Shown here in pieces: positions 9,098 through 17,615 of a stretch of DNA of 64,000 bases. Within the stretch, counting starts at the first letter, position 1; each line of letters starts with the position of its first letter. The position numbers and the translations under genes are program-made. Below the pieces are notes generated by a model. It saw nothing but the letters and a program-made list of their open reading frames with translations, was not told the origin of the DNA and did no database searches. The stretch is from Cellvibrio sp. PSBB006 (GTDB taxonomy: Bacteria; Pseudomonadota; Gammaproteobacteria; Pseudomonadales; Cellvibrionaceae), in contig NZ_CP021382.1 of NCBI RefSeq assembly GCF_002162135.1, positions 310,001-374,000 of the forward strand, in the 5' to 3' direction.

Positions 9098-10192
9098 CTA
9101 TTCACTTGTGATGGCGGTTGTTGCGCCAACTTTTTGTGTGCTGTTATTCCACACGACCCGGTAGCCAATCAATAAATCGCAGGCCAGTAAATAAAATAAC
9201 AACATGCCTTGAAATAAACCGGTAATGGATTTCGGTAAACCCAATTCTATTTGTGCCATCTCGCCACCGAGGTAGGTGAGGCCCAGCAACGCGCTGGCTA
9301 ATAAAATTCCCAACGGGTGCATGCGGCCCATAAACACCACGATGATCGCGGCATAACCATAGCCCAATGATAATGTGGGAATCAGTTGCCCGACCGGGCC
9401 ATTAACTTCTGATATGGCGGCGACGCCGGCCATGGCACCGCTGAATAACAGCAGCAACCAGATCAACGCCGTGCTGTTGAAGCCGGCAAATTTTGCGGCG
9501 GTGCGGTTTTCGCCCATGACTCTTAATTGAAAGCCAAGCAAAGTGCGCGCGAGTATGACCCAAATGACAACCAGCATCAGTAGTGCAATAAACAGGGCGA
9601 TGCTGATGCGATAACCTTCAAACACGACTGGTAGCAAGGTTTGTGTGGCAAAGAGAGCGGACTCGGGAAAATTAAAACCATCCGGGTCTTTCAGCGGGCC
9701 GTGCACACCCCACAACAATAAATTAACCGCAATGTAATTGAGCATGATGGTGGTGAGGATTTCGTTAGCCTGAAAGCGTGTGAGCAGTAAAGCGGCGATA
9801 GCGGCCCACAACATACCGGCGAGCGCACCGCTGAAGATCACCAGCGGCAGCACCCAAAAACCTTCACTGTTTGTTAACTGTAACGAGACAGCACCGCCGA
9901 CAAGCGCACCGAATACGAATTGTCCCTCGGCGCCGATGTTCCAGATTTTGGCTTTGAAGCACAGGGTTAAACCAATGGCGCAGAGCAACAAAGGCGTGAC
10001 TTTAACGGCGAGTTCAGACAAGCCATACAGATCGCTGACCGGTGCGATAAAAAACGTGTAAAGGCTGAGCAATGGCGGGCGGCCAAGTAGTGCGAACAAC
10101 AAGGCGCCGGATAGCAGTGTCAGTACCAGCGCCAGTAGCGGCGAGAGGTACAGCATGGTGCGCGAATCCTGCAAGCGTTTTTCAATGCGCAT
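9098..10192 (-). CDS. ABC transporter permease (nucleoside uptake, NupP-like)
   Basis: Larger of the two permeases, 364 residues, with an N-terminal positively charged segment, then multiple helices. KIWNIGAEGQFVFGALVGG is the family motif and ANEILTTIMLNYIAVNLLLW is typical of the NupP/YufP branch. Its start overlaps the end of the ATPase gene by 11 bases, indicating tight coupling. The substrate is inferred from the BMP-type binding protein and the purine context and is not readable from the permease itself. Confidence 0.93.
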   Translation of the reverse strand: MRIEKRLQDSRTMLYLSPLLALVLTLLSGALLFALLGRPPLLSLYTFFIAPVSDLYGLSELAVKVTPLLLCAIGLTLCFKAKIWNIGAEGQFVFGALVGGAVSLQLTNSEGFWVLPLVIFSGALAGMLWAAIAALLLTRFQANEILTTIMLNYIAVNLLLWGVHGPLKDPDGFNFPESALFATQTLLPVVFEGYRISIALFIALLMLVVIWVILARTLLGFQLRVMGENRTAAKFAGFNSTALIWLLLLFSGAMAGVAAISEVNGPVGQLIPTLSLGYGYAAIIVVFMGRMHPLGILLASALLGLTYLGGEMAQIELGLPKSITGLFQGMLLFYLLACDLLIGYRVVWNNSTQKVGATTAITSE

Positions 10193-11717
10193 GGTTCGCC
10201 TCCTCCTGGAAATTACCGGTCATCCACTGGCCGAGGCGTTCCAGCGGAACATCCTGTTTTTTATGGACGGGCGATAATTTCCCGCCGCAAATGGCACCGA
10301 GGCGATCAGCCAGTAAATACAATTCATCCAGATCTTCGGTGATGATCAAAATGGCGGCACCGGTATCGCGCAGTCGGATTAATTGTTGGTGAATTAAATT
10401 CGCCGCGCCTACATCGACACCCCAGGTGGGATGAAAACAGATCAACAGCTTGGGGTTCTGCATAATCTCCCGGCCGATAATAAATTTTTGCAAATTGCCA
10501 CCCGACAGACTGCGGGCACTGCTCTCAACGCCGGTCGCTTTCACGTTGTAACGCGCAATAATATCTGCTGCACGCGCGCGAATGCTGTGCCAGTTTACCC
10601 AACCTTTTTGCACACCGTGCGTGACATAACCGGTGAGTAAATTATTCTCAGCCAAACTCATGGTGCTAACCGCACCGCGCCCAATTCGATCAGCGGGCAC
10701 AGTACCTATACCGAGCCGCCGCCGTTGTTGTACATTCAATGACGCAATATTTTTTTCCTGAAAATACAATGTGCCACTATCGGCCACCAGCTCGCCATTA
10801 ATTAAATCGACCAATTCGTCCTGACCATTGCCGGCAACGCCAGCGAGCCCGACTATTTCGCCAGCGTGTAATGACAAATCAATATCATGTAAGTGAATGC
10901 CAAACGTGTCCTGCGGTTTTACCGCAATGTTTTGCATAACAAATACAGGTGAACCGGCGGTGCCTGGCGGCATGGATTCCTGCAACTCAAGTTCATCACC
11001 CAACATCAGGCGGGCCATGTCTTTCGCGGAGGTTTCGCGGGGGACGCAAGAGCCGGTCACCTTGCCGCCGCGCAATATGGTCGCGCGATCGCAAAGCGCG
11101 TTAACTTCGTGCAATTTGTGCGAGATAAACAAAATGCTGCACCCTTTACGGGCAAGTTTTTTCAGTACAGCAATCAATTGTTCGACTTCCGGCGGCGTCA
11201 ACACTGCGGTCGGTTCATCAAGGATCAACAGCTGGATGTCTTGCAATAAGCAGCGAATAATCTCCACCCGTTGTTGCTCGCCTACCGATAAAGTATGCAC
11301 TTCGCGATCAGGATTAATCGCCAGGCCATACTCTTCACCCACCGCGATAATTCGTTCGCGCAGCTTTGCCAAGGTGCCGTATTCCGCTGGCGTCAGATAC
11401 AAAGCGATATTTTCGGTAACAGTCAGTGTTTCGAAGAGTGAGAAGTGTTGAAACACCATACCCATACCCAACTGGCGTGCGTGAGCCGGACCGGTAATCG
11501 CCACCTCTTTATCGTTCCACATCATCTGCCCGGAATCGGGTTTAACCACCCCGTAGATAATCTTCATCAGGGTACTTTTGCCAGCACCGTTTTCGCCGAG
11601 CAGGGCATGAATTTCTCCAGGCGCCACCTTCAGGCTCACCGCATTATTGGCGATACAGCCTGGGTAGGCCTTGGTGACGGACAGCAGCTCCAATCGTGTA
11701 TTGTTTTTCTCTGACAT
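10182..11717 (-). CDS. ABC transporter ATP-binding protein, double ATPase (nucleoside uptake, NupO-like)
   Basis: Duplicated ABC ATPase of 511 residues that energises the two permeases. The first half has Walker A GENGAGKSTL, signature LSVGEQQRVEI and Walker B LLILDEPTAVL. The second half has GVAGNGQDELV in place of a canonical Walker A and LSGGNLQKFIIGRE as signature. Its Walker B region reads LLICFHPTWGVD, where an H-P replaces the usual E-P, as is common in the degenerate second site of this class. The ATG at 11717 (MSEKNN) is preceded by AGG at good spacing; the open frame extends upstream without family similarity. The sigma-54-type promoter at 11756-11771 is placed to drive this gene and the permeases. 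Confidence 0.94.
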   Translation of the reverse strand: MSEKNNTRLELLSVTKAYPGCIANNAVSLKVAPGEIHALLGENGAGKSTLMKIIYGVVKPDSGQMMWNDKEVAITGPAHARQLGMGMVFQHFSLFETLTVTENIALYLTPAEYGTLAKLRERIIAVGEEYGLAINPDREVHTLSVGEQQRVEIIRCLLQDIQLLILDEPTAVLTPPEVEQLIAVLKKLARKGCSILFISHKLHEVNALCDRATILRGGKVTGSCVPRETSAKDMARLMLGDELELQESMPPGTAGSPVFVMQNIAVKPQDTFGIHLHDIDLSLHAGEIVGLAGVAGNGQDELVDLINGELVADSGTLYFQEKNIASLNVQQRRRLGIGTVPADRIGRGAVSTMSLAENNLLTGYVTHGVQKGWVNWHSIRARAADIIARYNVKATGVESSARSLSGGNLQKFIIGREIMQNPKLLICFHPTWGVDVGAANLIHQQLIRLRDTGAAILIITEDLDELYLLADRLGAICGGKLSPVHKKQDVPLERLGQWMTGNFQEEANHAH

Positions 11718-11755
11718 AAACCTGACTAACTGGACAAAAAAGATAGGATTGGTAT

Positions 11756-11771
11756 AGCAATATATATGCCA
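11756..11771 (-). promoter_or_regulatory. Predicted sigma-54 (-24/-12) promoter of the nucleoside ABC operon
   Basis: On the minus strand the site reads TGGCATA-TATA-TTGCT, a near-perfect match to the RpoN consensus TGGCAC/T-N5-TTGCW. The GG and GC are spaced exactly 12 bases apart. Transcription would start near 11745, about 28 bases before the ATG at 11717. Confidence 0.8.
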
Positions 11772-11823
11772 CGGCCTAAATGCCACCTGGCCTGGCAAAT
11801 TCTTTCCCAAAAAATTGTCTATT

Positions 11824-11839
11824 TGGCCAGACTTTTGCT
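11824..11839 (+). promoter_or_regulatory. Predicted sigma-54 (-24/-12) promoter of xdhA
   Basis: The plus strand reads TGGCCAG-ACTT-TTGCT, with GG and GC spaced exactly 12 bases apart. Predicted start is near 11850, about 50 bases upstream of the xdhA ATG at 11901. It is back to back with the opposite-strand site at 11756-11771. Confidence 0.72.
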
Positions 11840-11900
11840 TTGCTTGATAAGAAGTCGAATTTATTAAGGTGATGCTGATGGTCAGATCGGAGGAAACCCC

Positions 11901-13364
11901 GTGCAGTTTGTCGTAAACAATATCCCCGTCACTATCGAATCGGTAGCAACGGATATGACGCTGCTGCGCTATCTGCGCAGCGAGCAAAACCTGACCGGAA
12001 CCAAAGAAGGTTGCGCGTCAGGGGATTGCGGTGCCTGCACGGTTCTGGTCGGCAGTGAAGGTCCTGATGGCCGGGTTTATCGCGCCGTCAACAGCTGTAT
12101 TTGCCCGCTCGGAAGCTTGAACGGTAAGCATGTTGTCACGGTAGAAGGGCTGGGCAATGAAGGACAGTTACATCCCGTGCAAGAAGCGATGGTGCAATGT
12201 CACGGTTCCCAATGTGGGTTCTGTACGCCCGGCTTTGTGATGTCACTGGCAGGTTTACAGCTGAACAGTGATGCATTGAGCGCGCAACCTGTTGAAGAAC
12301 AGCGTCACGCGGTTATTGATGCAATTTCAGGCAACCTCTGCCGCTGCACCGGCTATCGGCCGATTATTGATGCGGGAATCCAGTCCCTTAAAAAACCTGC
12401 CCAAATGATCAATATTGTGCAGGAGTGGAAGGCGGATGCACCTTTAGCGGGCAATCCGGTCTTGAAAGAAGTTGACTGTTTTTATGCTCAGCCGTCCGAT
12501 GAAGCAGAACTCCAGGCATTGTTAAGACAATGCCCTGATGCCCGTCTGGTCGCCGGCGGCACGGATCTGATGCTGGAGGTAACGCAACTCTATAAGACGC
12601 TGCCGCAATTAATCGATCTTAATAACGTGTCCGGTTTGAATACCGTCACTGTGCAAAGCGATTATGTAGAGATAGGCGCTGCTGCTACCTATACCGAGGT
12701 TGAGCACCAGCTGCGCGACATATCGCCGATGTTTGTACGATTACTCAGCCGTCTGGGTTCGCGCCAAATTCGCAATCGCGGCACGCTCGGCGGCAATATC
12801 TGTAATGCGTCACCCATCGCCGACACGCCGCCTTATCTGTTAGTACTGGAGGCAGAATTGATCATCGGTAACGCAGCCGGAGATTATCGCAGCGAGTCCG
12901 TGAATCATTTTTATAGTGCCTATAAACAAACGACCCTGGTTGCCGGTGAATACCTCGCAAAAATTCGCATCAAACGCAGCGCATTGGGTGATGCCATCAG
13001 GCTTTACAAAATCAGTAAACGCTATGAAGACGATATCTCGGCAGTGATGGGCGCCTTTTTGCTCGATGACCAACAACAACTGCGTATTGCATTTGGTGGT
13101 ATGGCTGCAATTCCCAAGCGTGGCTACGCCACGGAAAAATTTCTTAATCAAACGACCTGGCAACGCGATGGGCAGGTTTTATCGCAAACGCTTGAGCAGG
13201 CCTGCGATATATTGCGCAGCGAATTCTCGCCCATGAGCGATGTACGCGCCTCCGCCGATTACCGTATGGCCATGGCGTGCAACTTGATGAAGAAAGCCTG
13301 CTATGAATTCATCGCACAGATGAATGGCCAGTCTGCAACAGAGGGGGTGTTTGATCATGCGTAA
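11901..13364 (+). CDS. xdhA: Xanthine dehydrogenase small subunit (2Fe-2S and FAD)
   Basis: Electron-transfer subunit of the molybdenum xanthine dehydrogenase that oxidises hypoxanthine and xanthine to urate. The N-terminal ferredoxin domain has CASGDCGACTVLVG. The second cluster domain has CHGSQCGFCTPGF and NLCRCTGYRPI. The FAD domain starts around residue 180 with LVAGGTDLMLEV and contains RNRGTLGGNICNASP. At 487 residues it is the normal bacterial XdhA length. GGAGG lies at 11889, a good ribosome site for the ATG at 11901. It is first in a long plus-strand operon (xdhA-xdhB-xdhC-uraD-uraH-guaD-puuD-DUF1330) with a sigma-54-like promoter. Confidence 0.97.
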   Translation: MQFVVNNIPVTIESVATDMTLLRYLRSEQNLTGTKEGCASGDCGACTVLVGSEGPDGRVYRAVNSCICPLGSLNGKHVVTVEGLGNEGQLHPVQEAMVQCHGSQCGFCTPGFVMSLAGLQLNSDALSAQPVEEQRHAVIDAISGNLCRCTGYRPIIDAGIQSLKKPAQMINIVQEWKADAPLAGNPVLKEVDCFYAQPSDEAELQALLRQCPDARLVAGGTDLMLEVTQLYKTLPQLIDLNNVSGLNTVTVQSDYVEIGAAATYTEVEHQLRDISPMFVRLLSRLGSRQIRNRGTLGGNICNASPIADTPPYLLVLEAELIIGNAAGDYRSESVNHFYSAYKQTTLVAGEYLAKIRIKRSALGDAIRLYKISKRYEDDISAVMGAFLLDDQQQLRIAFGGMAAIPKRGYATEKFLNQTTWQRDGQVLSQTLEQACDILRSEFSPMSDVRASADYRMAMACNLMKKACYEFIAQMNGQSATEGVFDHA

Positions 13365-15711
13365 ACTGATCGAGCCGCTGATCGAGGTTGCACCTCAAAC
13401 TGGCCTGGGAGCGCAGGGTGGTGTAGGAAGTTCTATTGCGCACGAATCTGCGCGCAAACATGTGAGTGGTTCAGCAGAATATGTTGATGATTTACCGCTA
13501 CTGCCAGGTACCCTGTTTGTGGCGACCGGGCAAGCCACTGTGCCTCATGCACGAATTAAAAAAATAGATTTGACACTGGTAAAAAAAATTCCTGGCGTGA
13601 TCGATGTGATTACGCAAAGTGATATTCCTGGAAAAGTTGATGTTGCACCGGTTTACGGTGGTGACCCACTCTTGGCTGGCGATATTGTGGAGTACATCGG
13701 TCAGCCGATTTTTGCTGTAGCCGCTACCAGTTTTGACGCGGCGCAACGCGCGGTGAACCAGGCCGTTATCGATTATGAAATCCTGCCGGCGCAACTCACG
13801 ATAGACGACGCGCTTGCAGCACAAAGTTTTGTTCTGCCGCAGCACCGGTTATTCATGGGCGATCCCGATGCCGCTATTGAAAAAGCACCGCATCAACTCA
13901 GCGGTGAAATTTATGTACGCGGTCAGGAACATTTTTATCTTGAAGGGCAAATCAGCGAAGCGCGGCTCACCGAAGATGGCGGTATTCATGTCATCAGTTC
14001 TTCGCAACATCCCTCAGAAATTCAAAAACTGGTGGCGGAAGTATTAGCCATTCCGTTACACCGTGTTGTGGCGGAAGTTCGCCGTATGGGTGGCGGTTTT
14101 GGTGGTAAGGAAAGTCAGGCAGCGCCTTTGGCATGTATGGCTGCGGTCTTTGCACAGCGTTTGAAACGCGCCATTCGTTACCGTATGCCGCGCCGCGATG
14201 ACATGGTGCAAACCGGCAAGCGTCATGATTTTTTAAATCGCTGGCACGCTGGTTTTGACGATGATGGCCGTTTGCTGGGCGTGAACATGGTGCTGGCAGG
14301 AAAATGCGGTTTTTCACCGGACCTGTCTGAAGGTATTGTCGACCGCGCCATGTTTCACGCGGACAACGCCTATTTTTTAAATAACGCCAGCATCCTCGGA
14401 TTGAGGTGCAAAACCCATACAGTTTCCAACACAGCCTTTCGCGGCTTCGGCGGACCCAAAGGTATGATGGCTGTTGAAACCTTGATGGAAGATATTGCCC
14501 GGTATTTAGGCAAAGACCCGCTGGATGTGCGCAAAGCAAACCTCTACCAGCTGGGGCGCGATGAAACACCCTACGGCCAAAAAGTTGAACAGCACATGCT
14601 GCCGGAATTGGTTGAACGGTTGGAGCAGAAATCTCATTATCGCGAACGCCGGGAAACCATCACAGAATTTAACTGCACCCATTCCACCTTAAAAAAAGGC
14701 ATTGCCCTGACGCCGGTAAAATTCGGTATTTCCTTCACCGCCAAACACCTGAACCAGGCCGGCGCCTTGCTGCATATTTACACCGACGGAACCCTGTTGA
14801 TCAATCACGGCGGTACGGAAATGGGGCAGGGGCTTTACACCAAGATCCAGCAGATCGTCGCCAGTGCGTTTGGTGTGTCTGTGGAACGGGTCATGGTGAC
14901 GTCAACGCGCACCGACAAGGTTCCCAACACATCACCCACAGCGGCATCCTCCGGTACGGATTTAAACGGCATGGCCGCAAAAGACGCCTGCGATAAAGTG
15001 AAGGCAGATTTAATTGGCTTTGCAACAGAACATTTCGACACACCAGCAGAGAAAATCCGGTTTATTGGCAATCAGGTGCTGGTGGGTGATGAGGTTTACA
15101 GCTTCGAAGAATTTATCAAACTTGCTTACTTGAATCGCGTGCCGTTATTTGCCACAGGCTACTACCGCACGCCGAAGATATTTTACGATCGCCAAACCGC
15201 CAAAGGACAACCGTTTTTATATTTTGCCAACGGTGCGGCGGTGAGTGAGGTAACGATCGATACATTGACCGGTGAGTATCGCGTAAACCGGGTGGACATC
15301 ATTCACGATGTGGGGCGTTCGCTGAATCCGGCGATTGATATCGGTCAGATTGAGGGCGGTTTTATCCAGGGGATGGGCTGGTTGACCACTGAGGAATTGT
15401 TGTGGGATGACACGGGAAAAATTATTTCCAACAGTCCGGCGAATTATAAAATTCCGACGGCATTTGATGTGCCGCCGGTGTTTAATGTGGCTTTGTATGA
15501 TGAGGCTAACAATGAAAATACGATTCATTTGTCGAAGGCCGTGGGTGAGCCGCCGCTGATGTTGGCGATTTCGGTGTGGGCGGCGTTGCGGGATGCGTGT
15601 TCCAGTTTGACGGGGTATCGGTTTAGTCCGCGGTTGGATACGCCGGCGACGCCTGAGAGGGTGTTTTGGGCAGTGCAGGAATGTGAGAAATTCATGCTCT
15701 CGGATCAGTGA
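13357..15711 (+). CDS. xdhB: Xanthine dehydrogenase large subunit (molybdopterin-binding)
   Basis: Catalytic molybdopterin subunit. Visible family blocks are RRMGGGFGGKESQA (cofactor binding), NTAFRGFGGPKGM, the AASSGTDLNGMA block, GGFIQGMGWLTTEEL, and the catalytic glutamate in KAVGEPPLML. The ATG at 13357 overlaps the xdhA stop by 8 bases and follows GAGGGGG, so I prefer it over an in-frame start at 13324. Length is 784 residues. The last 85 codons switch abruptly to G/T-ending codons, unlike the centre of the gene. Element A3 follows six bases after the stop. Confidence 0.97.
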   Translation: MRKLIEPLIEVAPQTGLGAQGGVGSSIAHESARKHVSGSAEYVDDLPLLPGTLFVATGQATVPHARIKKIDLTLVKKIPGVIDVITQSDIPGKVDVAPVYGGDPLLAGDIVEYIGQPIFAVAATSFDAAQRAVNQAVIDYEILPAQLTIDDALAAQSFVLPQHRLFMGDPDAAIEKAPHQLSGEIYVRGQEHFYLEGQISEARLTEDGGIHVISSSQHPSEIQKLVAEVLAIPLHRVVAEVRRMGGGFGGKESQAAPLACMAAVFAQRLKRAIRYRMPRRDDMVQTGKRHDFLNRWHAGFDDDGRLLGVNMVLAGKCGFSPDLSEGIVDRAMFHADNAYFLNNASILGLRCKTHTVSNTAFRGFGGPKGMMAVETLMEDIARYLGKDPLDVRKANLYQLGRDETPYGQKVEQHMLPELVERLEQKSHYRERRETITEFNCTHSTLKKGIALTPVKFGISFTAKHLNQAGALLHIYTDGTLLINHGGTEMGQGLYTKIQQIVASAFGVSVERVMVTSTRTDKVPNTSPTAASSGTDLNGMAAKDACDKVKADLIGFATEHFDTPAEKIRFIGNQVLVGDEVYSFEEFIKLAYLNRVPLFATGYYRTPKIFYDRQTAKGQPFLYFANGAAVSEVTIDTLTGEYRVNRVDIIHDVGRSLNPAIDIGQIEGGFIQGMGWLTTEELLWDDTGKIISNSPANYKIPTAFDVPPVFNVALYDEANNENTIHLSKAVGEPPLMLAISVWAALRDACSSLTGYRFSPRLDTPATPERVFWAVQECEKFMLSDQ

Positions 15712-15716
15712 GAGTC

Positions 15717-15816
15717 GCACTGCAATATTCCCTCTGAGACACGCCGTGAATACATCCCTGTAGGCTCAGCACCCGCATCCATGCGGGTGATGGTCTCAGA
15801 GGGAATATCGCAGTGC
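15717..15816 (-). repeat. Three-way-junction palindromic element A3
   Basis: The outer arms 15717-15740 and 15793-15816 pair at 23 of 24 positions. The one exception is A-C on plus, that is G-U on minus. The conserved core and an inner hairpin CACCCGCAT/ATGCGGGTG are present. It lies inside the xdh operon between xdhB and xdhC, so it must be read through or acts as a partial terminator. Confidence 0.9.
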
Positions 15817-15888
15817 TCTTTGAGCATTGTGCGTGTTGAGAGATTTTGAAAGCAAAAACAAAGATTATTTACATTGAGAAAATATGAT

Positions 15889-16749
15889 ATGAAAAATCTC
15901 AATTGGTCATCCGCAATTCAACATTGTCAGCAAGCTGGTAATGGTTATGTGATTGCAACGATTATCAACACGCAAGGCTCCACGCCGCGTGATGGTGGCA
16001 GCAAGATGGTGGTTGATGCTGAGCGGAGTTACGACACTATTGGTGGTGGCCAGTTGGAGTTTTTGATTGTGCAGCAGGCGCGGGAGTTGTTGCAGGAGAA
16101 TCAGAATTGTCAGGTGCTCAAGCCATTTCCGCTGGCTGCTGAGGCGGCGCAGTGTTGTGGTGGGCATGTCACGGTGATGCTGGAGTGTTTTGCGGCGCGT
16201 GATTGGCAGGTTGTGTTGTTTGGGGCGGGACATGTGAGTCAGGCGTTGGTGACGATTTTGGCGGGGTTGCCGTGTCGGGTGACGATTGTTGACAGTCGCG
16301 CGGATCAGTTGGTTATGCCTTTGCCGATTAATTGTCGGTTTGAGTTGTATGCGAATCCGGTGGAGGCGGTTGCGTCTTTATCGGATAACGCCTGGCTTGT
16401 TGTGTTTACCCATGATCATGGTTTGGATTTTCAGTTATGCAGAGAATTGCTGCATCAGGATCGTTGGCGGTATGTGGGGTTGATCGGTTCAGAGACCAAG
16501 GCGTTACGTTTTCGCAAGCGGTTGGCGGATGCAGGTTTTGATGAGGCGGTTGTTCAGCAGATTTACAGCCCGATTGGTTTGCCCGAGGTTAAGGGCAAGT
16601 TGCCGATGGAGGTGGCGGTTTCTATTGCAGCGCAGTTGCAGGGGTTGTATTACCAGGGGCAGTCGACAACGAAAGGTCGGTCTACGTCCTGGAAGGAGAT
16701 TAAGCATATTCTTCAGCAGCCTGCGCGGATAACGGGAGGTGAGGATTGA
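15889..16749 (+). CDS. xdhC: Xanthine dehydrogenase accessory protein XdhC
   Basis: XdhC-type chaperone that binds and sulfurates the molybdenum cofactor and delivers it to XdhB. The N-terminal block ATIINTQGSTPRDGGSKM and the C-terminal Rossmann domain (VVLFGAGHVSQALV, YVGLIGS) are diagnostic. I choose the ATG at 15889; a TTG five codons upstream is the alternative. At about 286 residues the size is normal. Its stop overlaps the uraD start (TGATG). Codons are markedly G/T-ending on this strand across much of the gene, matching the xdhB tail on the other side of element A3. Confidence 0.94.
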   Translation: MKNLNWSSAIQHCQQAGNGYVIATIINTQGSTPRDGGSKMVVDAERSYDTIGGGQLEFLIVQQARELLQENQNCQVLKPFPLAAEAAQCCGGHVTVMLECFAARDWQVVLFGAGHVSQALVTILAGLPCRVTIVDSRADQLVMPLPINCRFELYANPVEAVASLSDNAWLVVFTHDHGLDFQLCRELLHQDRWRYVGLIGSETKALRFRKRLADAGFDEAVVQQIYSPIGLPEVKGKLPMEVAVSIAAQLQGLYYQGQSTTKGRSTSWKEIKHILQQPARITGGED

Positions 16750-17246
16750 TGATGAATCTGGATCAATTTAATGCGTTAAATGAAGCTGACGCTACGGCGC
16801 TGCTTTATGAGTGCTGCCATTGCCACAACTGGGCGTCGCGTGTTGCCGATTTGCGCCCGTTTGATAGTAAGGAACAGTTGCTGCGCGCGGCCGATGATGT
16901 GTGGCGTGATGCGGATGAGGCCGAAATTCTTGAGGCGTTTAAAGGCCACGCACGCATCGGCGACATTGAATTATTGCGTTCGCGTTATGCGGGCCGTGCA
17001 ACGGCGGAGCAGGGGCAGGTTATGGATGCCAGTGAGACAGTCTTGCAAGCGCTTTACGATCTCAATATTGAATACGAGCGTCGCTATGGTTTTATTTTTA
17101 TTGTGTGTGCTACCGGGAAGTCGGCTGAGGAAATGCTAATGTTATTAAAAGCGCGCATCGATAACGGTCGGGTGATGGAGCTAATGAATGGTGCGCACGA
17201 GCAGGGGAGTATTACCCGTCTGCGTCTTGAACAGTTACTACAGTGA
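16749..17246 (+). CDS. uraD: 2-oxo-4-hydroxy-4-carboxy-5-ureidoimidazoline (OHCU) decarboxylase
   Basis: Third enzyme of urate breakdown, decarboxylating OHCU to S-allantoin. Family blocks seen are LYECCHCHNWASRV (catalytic histidine region), FKGHARIGD with its conserved histidine, and the C-terminal helix YERRYGFIFIVCATGKSAEEML. Length is 165 residues. The ATG at 16749 overlaps the xdhC stop (TGATG). It is followed after 6 bases by uraH, which catalyses the preceding step. Confidence 0.95.
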   Translation: MMNLDQFNALNEADATALLYECCHCHNWASRVADLRPFDSKEQLLRAADDVWRDADEAEILEAFKGHARIGDIELLRSRYAGRATAEQGQVMDASETVLQALYDLNIEYERRYGFIFIVCATGKSAEEMLMLLKARIDNGRVMELMNGAHEQGSITRLRLEQLLQ

Positions 17247-17252
17247 GATGTT

Positions 17253-17591
17253 ATGAATAAACCACCAATCACCACCCACATTCTTAATCTGGATACAGGT
17301 AAGCCAGCTACCGGTGTATGGGTAACGCTTTATGAACCGGATTCTGCTGCGCCGCTGGCTACAGCAAAAACGGATGCCGATGGTCGTGTGACGCAATGGG
17401 ATAACAAATTCACGTTAACAAGCGGTTTTTATCGGCTGCATTTTGCTGTAGGTGACTGGTTTGCCAAACAGGAAAAAAGCAGCTTTTACCCGGAAATTGT
17501 TATCTCGTTTCATGTGGTGAGGGCAGATGAGCACTACCATGTTCCGTTATTATTGAATGCGTATGGTTATTCAACCTATCGCGGCAGTTGA
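17253..17591 (+). CDS. uraH: 5-hydroxyisourate hydrolase
   Basis: Transthyretin-like HIU hydrolase that converts 5-hydroxyisourate to OHCU. The N-terminal HILNLDTGKPATGVWVTLYE and C-terminal YRGS signatures are both present, and FHVVRADEHYHVPLLLNAYGYSTYRGS (read in two parts) carries the active-site histidine. At 112 residues without a signal peptide it is a cytoplasmic form. It sits between uraD and guaD in the operon. Confidence 0.96.
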   Translation: MNKPPITTHILNLDTGKPATGVWVTLYEPDSAAPLATAKTDADGRVTQWDNKFTLTSGFYRLHFAVGDWFAKQEKSSFYPEIVISFHVVRADEHYHVPLLLNAYGYSTYRGS

Positions 17592-17615
17592 GCTAAGGCG
17601 TTGTTAAGGGCTTCT

